Positions 24,001 to 36,000 of a stretch of DNA of 64,000 nt are shown piece after piece; the stretch's first letter is position 1; every line of letters begins with the position of its first letter. The translations under genes were made by a program, and so were the position numbers. The notes beneath the pieces are model-generated. The model was not told the origin of the DNA. It did no database searches and was given only the letters and a program-made list of their open reading frames with translations. The stretch comes from Pseudoips prasinana (Eukaryota; Arthropoda; Insecta; Lepidoptera; Nolidae), in NCBI GenBank assembly GCA_951640165.1, contig OX621264.1:2361001-2425000 (forward strand). The letters are read 5' to 3'.

Positions 24001-27000
24001 TGGCCAGGTGGTGGCCCTGCGGCGCCCAGTCGGCGCCCAGCACGGGCCCCAGGTGCCCCTCCAGGAACATCACGCTGAGAGTACATACACAAGGTGGCAC
24101 TATGCTATACCGTACCTGGTGGTCGGCGGCGGCGGTGGCCAGGTGGTGGCCCTGCGGCGCCCAGTCGGCGCCCAGCACGGGTCCCAGGTGCCCCTCCAGG
24201 AACATCACGCAGCGCCCCGTGCGCACGTCCCACACGCGCCCGAACGCATCCATGCCGCTGCGAGTACACAAGGCGTGACACATATAGTGAACGAAACTGA
24301 AACTGTTACTGGCTTATAACACTCATCAGCATCATCAGATAGCTAGGCTGATAGCCGAAAGACTGCTGCTGGACAAAGGCCCTCACGTGATCTTCGGTCC
24401 ACCTAGTTGGGACGCAGCGTGGGCAGGCCACGCCGCGGCTTCCGGTTCGTGGTCGCCACTCGAGAACCTTTCTGCCCCAGCGGCCGTCGGCTCTACGAGC
24501 TATGTGCTCTGCCCACTGCCACTTTAGCTTGGCAATTCTTCAGGGTATGTCAGTTACTTTGGTTCGCCTGCGGATCTCAGCATTTCTGATCTTTAAATTG
24601 CTCTTCGGGGGACCTTGAGCTGTCTGATAAGGCCCATAGTGAGCGACTCACTATGGGCCTATAGCACTAATACCCACTATTTCAAAAATATTTTAGAGGG
24701 TAAACAAATTGAGATTGTACAATTTTCTTGAAACGACCAATATTTTTGCAAAAGTACAGGTTGGTTTCCAGAAAAATATGTTTATAAATGTAGCAATTTA
24801 TAATTTTCTCCAAAAGCTTGTCGAGAATGTTGATGAAAAGATACCAATGTGGACGCTTTATATGGATCTCACAAAAGCATTCGACTGATTCGATCATAAA
24901 ATATTATAAATAAGCTATGGGGGCAAAGGAAATGTCTTAAAGCTCATAGAATCATACCTTACCAATAGATTCCAATGTACTCAAATTACAAAAATGTATT
25001 CATATCTTTTACAAGAAAACCTATATACAGAGAACTTAAACTTGGTATTCCACAAGGCAGTGTTCTAGGACTTCTTTTGTTTAATATCATATCTTGACGT
25101 GGTCCTTATTTGTGACATATTTGTTATTATTTAATTTCATATAAATTATAAAAATATTACATATATTCTAATGGAGTTGTTTGGTCGTATTTAAATAATA
25201 GAGGTGCATGACATGATACGAGTAATAGAGTGAGACTGGTGTAATAAATTGATTACCTTATATATAACTCAATGTAAGGCTGTCTAATTTAATCTATACA
25301 TATAATAAAATCGTAGGAAATTCGAAACTGTACATTGAATATATATGTTTAAAGGATTCTTGAGGCGTGATCTAGAATCCATATCGAAGCCAAACATATA
25401 GTTTTTAGAATTTTTGTCTGTTTGTCTGTATGTATGTCCGGGCTAAACTCAAAAGTACTGCATGGATTTACTTCAAATTTTGCATGAATATTATTAAGAA
25501 CTCGGGTCAACATATAGGCTACATATTATCATTCTATCACCTACGGGTGAGGAGCTGTGATAATTTATTAAGCTTAACGCGGGTAAAACCGCGGGGCACA
25601 GCTAGTATGTAATATTTTACAATCTGCTTATGTAAGTTCACCATAAGCACTAACTTTTGATCTAAAACTGTTCCATTTTTTTTTTCATTTGATTTTCATA
25701 CAAAAATTATCAATTATTTAGTATTAATTTAATTACCCGCTTGAATGTTTATAACTCTACGCGCACACGCGCCAGAGCTTAGCGTCGTTCGCAAGTCGTT
25801 CATTCGTTTATGAATGAAACATAGACCTACAAATATCACGACAGTACAACGTAAACTTTTAAAATCATTGTTTTCTTCATGTATTGAGTTATGTCCAAAC
25901 TCGTAGAACAAAAGTTGTTGCTTATGGTGTTAGCTATCTAGTGCTGCGAGATTGTTGGTGTTTTACAAATAACTCAGAATAAGTACCTATAATAATAATA
26001 TCTAGGGACAATGTCACACAGATCATCCTAGCCCCAAACTAAGCAAAGCTTGTACTATGGGTACCAGGCGACGATATACATACTTATGTAGATAGATAAA
26101 TACTTAAATACATAGGAAACATCCATGACTCAGAAACAAATATTCGTGCTCATCACACAAATATTTGCACTTACCGGGATTCGAACCCAGGACCACCAGC
26201 TTCGTAGGCAGGAGCACTACCAACTAGGCTGCGGTGACCAACGACAGTACAATATAAACTTTTAAATACATTTTTTTTCATGTATTGAGTTATGTCCGAA
26301 CTCGTAGAACAAAAGTTGTTGCTTATGGTGTTAGCGATCTAGTCCTGCGAGGTTGTTGGTGTTTTACAAATAACCTTAAATAAGTGCCTATGGGTATCAT
26401 TCGTCCGGTTGCCATAGTACAGGCTCTGCCTAGTTTGCGATCAGATGGAATCTATTAGTATTATTAATACTTACCCAGTAACTGCGAGAGAGCCGTCGCA
26501 CTGGAAGGCTATACTGTAGACAGGTTTGGCGTGCCCCTCTTGATGTAATACTTCAGTGGCTGCAAAAATAATACTATTAAAATATAAATACAACCACTCT
26601 TACTGTCACGTTCGGGCTTCGAACCCTAGTATCAGTAAGGGTTTTTGGTGGCTTTTGGGACTCCGCTAGAATGTTCTAGATAATACCAGAACAAAAAGAA
26701 AAGGACATCTGTTGAAAAGTGAGTTTTAATTCAAGTGAATTAAACGGCGAATTAAGAGAAAAATTAAAGTGGAAAACTGAACAAGTGCAAGTATCAGTGA
26801 CAGTAAACAGTGCCAAGTGTTCCCTACACAGTGTGAAGTGTGCCAGTGTACGGCGGGACTTTAACTTGACAGTGCTCGTCATGGGAACTCTAAAGTGCGC
26901 TACGTGTGGACTCTAACCGAGAACTAGTCGCCGGGACGTGACAGGATTGGGAACCGATCACTTTTCCGATATATTTTTTTTCGAATTTTATTTCACCGTA

Positions 27001-30000
27001 AGCTATTGACCGACGTCTTTTTTGCTATATGCTATATATATAATAAAATCGTAGCAAAAACAAAACAGTACATTGAATTTTTTAAAAGGATACTTGGGGC
27101 GTGATCTGCAATCGATATCGAAGCCAAAAATATAGTTTTTAGAATTTTTGTCTGTTTATCTGTTTGTCTGTATGTATGTCCGGGCTAAACTCAAAAAAGT
27201 TCTGCACGAATTTATTTCAAATTTTGCATGAATATTACTAAGAGATCGGGTCAACATATAGGCTACATATTATCACGCTATCACCTACGGGGGAGGAGCT
27301 GGGATAATTTATAAAGTTTAACGCGGGTAATACCGCGGCGCACAGCTAGTTTGACATATTTTAAGATCATCGAAGTGTCAGGTGTCATAGGTATTATTTT
27401 ACCGAACAATTTTTCGCCGATTTACAAAATAACTTATTGCTATTGACCGAAGCCTCTTTTGAACATTTTTCATTTGCCAAATGATTTATTTGCCATATTT
27501 TCACGACACCGAAACAACATGAATGTTGGTCACAAATATATAGACGGTTACTTGGTAGAATTTTCAATATTAAATTAAAATAGTGTCATAAAAATTCAAT
27601 GTTATGCGATAAAGTGACAGAAACGGATCGATGCAAAACCGAATTTACACAGTATTGTTTGCCCTACCCCTAGAGCGTAATTTAAGCCAAGTAACATCGA
27701 TGAAAAGTTTTTCGACCAAATGAAATGTCGGAGTAACGAAAAAACTAAATTGATAATAGGTTAACTGATACAGTGGCAGACGCGACTTCGGTGAAATAAA
27801 AAAAAAACGATACGAAATATTGTTCGAACTTATGATAGGTAAGTGACGGAAGTATTTGTGTGTTCCTTGATCTTAGTGGTGACCCAACAGTCACTGTCGA
27901 CGTCAATAAAAGTTCCTGACCAAATACTAGTTTCATTTCCAACCCCCTGGCCCACCGCTGGCCACAATAAACATCTGGGTCCAAATCCCTAATCTGAGTA
28001 AAAATATTGGGAATTCTCTGCTGTCTTATCAGCTCGGGAGTAAAAGTTCCCCGTGCCTCATGCTCTCTGAGGCACGGGGAACTTTTAAAGCCGTCAGGTC
28101 TGCATCCGAATTATTATCGAACGTGTAATTTTGGAAGTAAAACTTCTTATCTTGACTTGGGGAGTAAGCTAGAGAATGCGTGACGAGAGCATCACGAAAA
28201 GTGAAATCGGGCGAGGCGAACGGAAAATAATAAGAATTTTTATCTTCACTAACTTATATCAAAATTAGTGAAGATAAAAATACAGAGATATCTTGCGTAT
28301 ATTATTGTTGGTGCAAGAAAGAGAGAGGTGCGAGCACACATTTTCTGTCTCTCTTTCACACATAACCAGATCGTATTTCTAAGTTAACCAAAAAGCACAG
28401 TCCAACTCCCCCTAAGGAACCATTGCCAACAGGAAGCTATTAAACGCTGGCACAAACTTCCAGGTTTAACTCACTCCAAAAAAGATATCAAGGGCTACGA
28501 CCGCAAAACTGCGAACGAAGTCCTCGTGCTTAATAGGAGGAACTTATGCATCATAACCGGGGTGTTAACGGGACATTGCCGTCTCAGGAAACACCTGTCC
28601 ACGGAGAGCATCGGAGACTGTAGAGTGTGCAGACTCTGCAATAACGCAGACGAATCACCTCTACACCTGCTCTGTCACTGTGAGCCACTGATGCATAAAC
28701 GTAACACCGTCCTGGGCCAACACTTCTTGCACCAGGACGATGTTATCGATACTCCTGCCAAAAAGATTCTGCAATGTATCTATGTTGCAGGGTTAGACAG
28801 GGAAGTTTAGTTGGAGCGGCGAGCACAATAGTTCATCACTGGACGCAGTGTTACCAGGACCTCCGGGGCTGGAAATAGCCGCCACCAGAAGAAGAATATC
28901 TAAGTTTTACTTCAGTCATATGGTCTCAAACCAGCATCAACAGATGAATTGAAGAGTTGATCTATACTAATGTGAGTTTGTGACGTTGTAAGGGGTAATC
29001 TCTGGATCTACTGAACCAATTAACAAAATTATTTCACCAATAGAAAGCTAGATTATTGTGGAGTGTCATAGGCTATGTTATGATTCATCATCATAATTTT
29101 GAGTAGCCGGCAAGTCTCAAAGAAGGCTCGACTGGCCGTGCACGATGGAGTGTTAGTGCCAACTTTAATGTATGGAAGTGAAAGTTGGGTATGGCAGAAA
29201 AAGAATGAAAGTAAAATAAATGCAGTGGAAATGAGAGCTCTGAGAAGGATGTGTGGTGTGACTTTGAGAGACAGAATTCGAAACACTGATGAAAGAGAGC
29301 GTTGTGGTGTGAAAGAGGATGTAGTCACAAAGATTGAAAAAGGAATGCTGAGATGGTTTGGCCATTTAGAAAGGATGAATGGAAGAAGATTGACCAAAGA
29401 AGTATACCTGGCCTGTGTGAATGGAACAACCGGAAGGGGAAGACCTCGTCGAACATTCTCTGACCAAATCGGAGACGTTCTCAAGAAAGGACAGGTCAGA
29501 AGTACCCTAAACCGGCGAGCATGTATGAAGAATATAATGATAGTAATCGAGGCAAAGACGTGTGCAAAGATCGTGACAAATGGAAATCCGTTGTCTCTGC
29601 CTACCCCCCTGGGAAACAGGCGTGAGTCTATGTATGTATCATAATTTTTATTTAAGCCGAAGTATTACGCGGGACAAACGGACAGAGGCAAAAATATTTA
29701 TAACACGGAACGAAGTCCGCGGGTAAAATATAAAATACTCACCAGTTTCCAAGTCCCATAGCCTCCAGGAGTGGTCGAACACCGTGGTGGCGAGGAACCT
29801 GCCCGATGGGTGGAACTCCAGGCGGGCCACACGTGAGGGACTGTGCCCCTCCAGAGACGCTAGGGGTGATTCACTGCAAGGAGTATAGTTCATTAATGTA
29901 TTAGGATCGAGGCAAATGGAAATCCGTTGTCTCTGCGAAATAGGCGTGAGTCTGTATATGTATGAGGATAGAAAAGTGGTTTTTGTTAAGAGACGAATAT

Positions 30001-33000
30001 GTAAGTCCACTTGAGTCTGTTGTGCCGGACCGTCTCAACTGAGTTATGTTGAAAAGAAACCTGCTGAGTTTGTTTCGCTGGGACTTCTCAGTTGACGTGT
30101 GTATAGCGATCGTCGCAATACAGACAAGGCTCGTCATAATAATAATAATTGATGATGGTCATATTGTGATGGTGGATCGCCAAGAGCGCCGGGCAGTGAT
30201 CGTCGATGTTGCTGTCCCACATGATGACAACCTTGTGAAAGCTGAAAAAGACAAGGAAATTAAATACCTTGACCTAGCACGCGAGGTTGTTGACATGTGG
30301 GACGTCGACTCGGCGATCATTGTACCGATTGTCGTTTCTGCCCATGGTTTGATTGCCAAGAGCCTCGACCGTCACCTTAAGAGGCTCGCGTTAGGCAGTT
30401 GGGTCAAGGGTCAGGTTCAGAAGGCAGTTATTTTAGAGACGGCGCGTATTGTGAGGAGGTTCCTCTCTCTGGAGCCTTGACCATCGGTAGCATGGACCCT
30501 GCTCCCGTTGCCGATTGGATGTCTATTTTTTATATTTATAAATATATTTTTTTTTGTAACAATATATTTGTAAATGTATAAAATAAGAATGAAATGGAAT
30601 AAAAGACATAATAATAATATTGAAACCGGTAGTAGACATCCGCTAAATTTGTCTCGCTGGGTCTTCTGAGTTGGGGCGCACTGGATCCGGTGGTAGCATT
30701 AAAGCGCGACCGTCGCTATACACATAAATTCCGTCATAATAATAATATTGAAACCGGTAACAGAGACATCCACTGTGTTTGTTTCGCTGGGTCTCTCAGT
30801 TGGGGCGCATTGGATCCGGTGGTAGCATTAAAGCGCGACTGTCGCTATACACACAAGGTGGGTCATAATAATAATATTGAAACCAGTAGTAGAGGTATCC
30901 TCTAATTTTGCTTCGCTGGGTCTTTTCAGTTGGGGCGCATTGGATCCGGTGGTAGCATTAAAGCGCGACTGTCGCTATACACACAAGGTGGGTCATAATA
31001 ATAATATTGAAACCAGTAGTAGAGGTATCCTCTAATTTTGCTTCGCTGGGTCTTTTCAGTTGGGGCGCATTGGATCCGGTGGTAGCATTAAAGCGCGACT
31101 GTCGCTATACACACAAGGTGGGTCATAATAATAATATTGAAACAGTAGTAGAGGTATCCTCTAATTTTGCTTCGCTGGGTCTTTTCAGTTGGGGCGCATT
31201 GGATCCGGTGGTAGCATTAAAGCGCGACTGTCGCTATACACACAAGGTGGGTCATAATAATAATATTGAAACCAGTAGTAGAGGTATCCTCTAATTTTGC
31301 TTCGCTGGGTCTTTTCAGTTGGGGCGCATTGGATCCGGTGGTAGCATTAAAGCGCGACTGTCGCTATACACACAAGGTGGGTCATAATAATAATATTGAA
31401 ACCAGTAGTAGAGGTATCCTCTAATTTTGCTTCGCTGGGTCTTTTCAGTTGGGGCGCATTGGATCCGGTGGTAGCATTAAAGCGCGACTGTCGCTATACA
31501 CACAAGTTGGGTCATAATAATAATATTGAAACAGTAGTAGAGGTATCCTCTAATTTTGCTGCGCTGGGTCTTTTCAGTTGGGGCGCATTGGATCCGGTGG
31601 TAGCATTAAAGTACGACCGTCACTATACACACCAGGTCCGTCATAATAATAATATTGAAACCGGTAACAGAGACACCCACTGATTTTGTTTCGATGAGTC
31701 TTCTCAGTTGGGGCGCATTGGTTCCATTTGTCACGATCTTTGCACTCCTTTTTCGCCTCGTTCACTGTCATTATATTCTTCATACATGCTCGCCAGTTCA
31801 GGGTACTTCTGACCTGGCGTTTCTTGAGAACATCTATAAATTGAACTTACCTGACAAAGTTCCACAAATGCACGGAGCCGTCGTAAGCACAAGAGGCCAT
31901 GGTGCAGGCGGTAGACCCTCCCTCTACGTCCATGGTTTCTTGAGGACCCTGGCTTTCTTCTTCCTTTGATTCCACCTGCACCATAAATCTTTATCAGTTA
32001 CAGTTGGACGTTAAACCTGATGGGAAGATCTCCACTCAACACTACTGAACAGATTTGAAGGCGGTTTTTTGAGGAGTAAGCTGGTTAGTGCGTTACGAAA
32101 ATTGTGATCGAGGCGAACGGAAGTTGAGAGGGAGATATAAGTTAGTGTAAATAGAAAGAGATAGAGAGAGTTTCGTATATTACTGTAAAGGCAAGAGAAA
32201 GGTATACATTTACTTTCTCTCTTTCTTTCATAGCATATTTACGTTTCGTATATCTAGTACTTCAGTCGTGTGCTTTGAATGAAGCACACTCGTTTTTAGG
32301 GTTCCGTAGCCAAATGGCAAAAAACGGAACCCTTATAGATTCGTCATGTCTGTCTGTCTGTCCGTCCGTATGTCACAGCCACTTTTTTCCGAAACTATAA
32401 GAGCTGTACTGCTGAAACTTGGTAAGTAAGTGTATTCTGTGAACCGCAATAAGATTTTTACACAAAAATAAAAAAGAACAATAATTTTGGGGGGTCGCTA
32501 TACATAGAACTGAAACTCAATTTTTTTTTTTATCTTACCCATACACCATACTCCCATGGATAGGTCTTCAAAAATCATATTGAGGTTTCTAATATCATTT
32601 TTGTCTAAACTGAAGTTTGCGTGAAACACTTCCAAAGTGGTAAAATGAGTGTCCCCCCCCCCCCTGTAACTTCTAAAATAAGAGAATATATAACTAAAAA
32701 AATATATATTATGATGTACATTACCATAGAAACTAACAACGAAAATTGGTTTGAACGAGATCTAGCAAGTAGTTCTTTTTTAATACGTTATAAACCGCAA
32801 TTTGCTTTCATTTAATCAACTGAAATACTTGCTACTACGGAACCCTTCATGTGCGAGTCCGACTCTTACTTGGCCGGTTTTTTAATTAAATAGGTCGACA
32901 AACGAGCAAGTGGGTCACCTGATGGTAAGCGATCACCACCGCCCTTGGACACTCGCAACACCAGAGGAGTCGCGGGTGCGTTGCCGGCCTTTAAGAAAGG

Positions 33001-36000
33001 AATAGGCTCGCTTCTTGAAGGTTCTTGAAGGTCATGTCATAACGGATCGGAAATACCTCTGCGGTACTATTTTGTTGTCAGAGTTATAGAAGCCGCCCAG
33101 AAGGCCTCCGACATGGCTTTATGACTGTTGTCTATTGACTACAACCGGGATCGACAGCTTAACAGAATAATATTCCTTCCGAAGCACGGAGACGCTCATA
33201 AATTAAACCACTTTAGTGGTCACCCATCTATGACTGACCGCATATCTAGTTGCTTAACTTCGCTAATCACTTAGAGTCCGTGAAAACAACTGACGATCTT
33301 CGCCTCCGACCTCAACAGGGACAGGTAAACTTCGTTACATATATGTGTTACGTTAAAGTCGATAAAAATAATAATAAAATCTACCTTTCTAACAAAATGG
33401 TCGGGGATAACGGCTTGGGGATGGAACGTAGCCGCGCTCACGTTGCACGTATGACCTTTGAGCACCTGCAGGGGCTTGCAGTCCGGCACCGACCATACTT
33501 TGCTTAGACCTGACCTGAAAAGAAAAATACTTAAAAATGATGTATATAATCCCCATCTCATCCCGTGGGCTTTGGAGTTTCGAGGAAATCTCGTCTAGCA
33601 GAAAACATAAAATCATTGAATATAAAATCTTATAATTCTATTATGAAATAGCTGTGCCCCATCGGATTTACCCGCGTTAAATTTTATACATTATCACAGC
33701 TCGACCCCCGTAGGTGATAGCGTTATAATATGTCGCCCTTTATGTTGACCCGACCTCTTAGTAATATTCATGTAAAATTTTAAGAAAATCCATGCAGTAC
33801 TTGTTGAGTTTAGCCCGGACTTCGATATTGACTGTAGATTACGACCTAAGTATCCTTTTTAAAAATATTCAATGTACAGTTTTGACTTTCCTACGATTTT
33901 ATTATATGTATAGATATATGACAAAAAATATTTTATTCACTTCGTCACGTGACAGCTTTTTTCGTGGATGTGAGTGAGGCTTTCGACTTTGTAGACCGTA
34001 AAATAATTATAAATTTTCTAGAAAAATAAGGCATCAAGGCCAATACTCTTGACCTCTTCAAGTTACCTCTAAGGAAACAATTGATATAAATTATTAGAGA
34101 AAAACGCAGGAAACTTATCAGTGTAACCATAAAGCAATAAATTACGGAGTACCCAAGGAACCATCATGGGCCCTCTCATCATGTCAGCCGAAGTACGTCC
34201 ACTGCTAGAATAAAGCCTCCCCAAAGAATGCCATATATGGCGATCGCAGTTTGATGGTCATAATTCACAGTAAAACTCTGCTGCCCGTTCTCTTGTAGGT
34301 ATTCAGTAGGTAGGCGCATTTCAGATATTCTGCCTTATGACATGGTCCGGAGTTGTTACTTTGCCTCCGTACACTCGCTTTTACAATATGGCGTAGAACT
34401 CTGGGGGCGTAGTGCTGAGGCGGAGCGTATCCTCAGAATGCAAAAGAGTGCAGTAAGAGCCATAGCGCGAGTGTCAGAGGAGACATCGGCGTGTCCCGGC
34501 GTTGTTGTGCCTTCAAGTGGCGTTATATGCGTACGATAACCAAGAAGAGTACTTGAGGCGCGGTGATGGTCATACGTATAGCATGCGGCATAAAGACCGC
34601 CTGCAACCGGTGCCACGACACCTAGAAAAACAGCTAGGCTAGTGCATGCAATGGCGCCGGCCGTCTACAACAGACTTCCAGAAGATGTGAGAAAGCCTGG
34701 CTCTAGAAATGCGTTTAAATATAATACTAAAAAGTGGCTTGTTGAACAGACATTTTATTCATATGACGATATAATGAAACTGCCATTGACATAGAATGTA
34801 CATTAATTAATTTTATTTTTTTGTAATTGAACTGTATTATTTTTCATTTTGTATTATTTTATTTATCAATGTTTATAATAGATTATTATTATATACTCAC
34901 ACCGTTTAACTCTTTGTTAATTCGTTGCAATTCTTTGTTATTTAATTTTATTACCTATAATTGTATCTTGACGTGTAACATTATTTTCTGTTACCAATAA
35001 ATGAATATGAATATAATATGAATATTCCCTCGGACGATTTCTACGCCCCCCACTGGATGGGATGGGGTGATGATATTCTATACTGTCACCACACAGAAAG
35101 CCATCTACTCGTACAAATTTAAATGTAAACAAAAAAGGGCTTGGAAATGACAGTAACCTATAAAACCTTTCTTCTCTTTCGTTACGCTCTTGGCAGAGCG
35201 GTCGTGGTCACATCGAGGCATCCACGTTGGTGGTAAGGCTGGGCACAGCTTTCCGCACGATCTCCCGCCATCTCTCTCTGTTGGCGGACTGTCTGGCACA
35301 GTCAGATACGCAGCTTCCTACTGCGGATTTTATTTGGTCAGTCCAGCGCATAGGTGCCCTGCCACGTGATCTGGTTCCCTCCACTTTTCCTTGCACAACC
35401 AGTCGTTCTATGCAGTCGTTATCCCGTCTAGAGACATGTCCGAAGTACTGCAGTATGCGCGACCGTACTATGGCCGATAGACGCTGCGTGATGCCGAGCT
35501 CTTCAAGTATCGATTTGTTAGTGCGGAACTCCGTCCACGATATCCCGAGCATCTTCCTCCAGCACCACATCTCCAGAGCATCTATCTTCCCCTTTTCCAA
35601 CTCGCGCACTGTCCATGTCTCTGCCGCGTAAAGAAAAATGGGGAACACAAGTGTACGCACGAGTCTGGTTTTGGTGCTTTTAGTAATGTTACTATTACTC
35701 CACACTTTTCTTAATTTTTCCATCGCAGTTCTGGTAATGGCCATGCGTCGTTTTACTTCATCTACGCAGCTGCCGTTATTTGAGATTAGAGCCCCAAGGT
35801 ATACATATGTCTGAACCACGTCGCAATTCGCAATCTGTGTCACTTCGGGCGAGTTGTCGTTGACGCGATCTACAATCATCATCTTGGTCTTAGATCGGTT
35901 TATCTTTAAACCGAACGTTAGGCTCACGCGCTCCATTCTGAGAAGTAACTCCTCCATAAGGCCAGCGTTACTTGCAAATAAGGTGGTGTCATCTGCGTAT

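Noticed and set aside
19782..24278. 1498-codon plus-strand open frame and its overlapping frames
   Set aside because: It is the antisense of the 135-bp Prp4-derived array; 135 is a multiple of 3, so any stop-free frame stays open. No independent coding signal.
19721..24283. A separate WD40-repeat protein gene with many repeats
   Set aside because: The WD motif is Prp4 repeat 5 copied in tandem; the neighbouring exons on both sides belong to Prp4 and join in phase.
15864..33561. Several small independent WD40 genes (near 16.0, 29.8 and 33.4 kb)
   Set aside because: Each short frame continues into intron sequence; splice sites and phases join them into one Prp4 gene.
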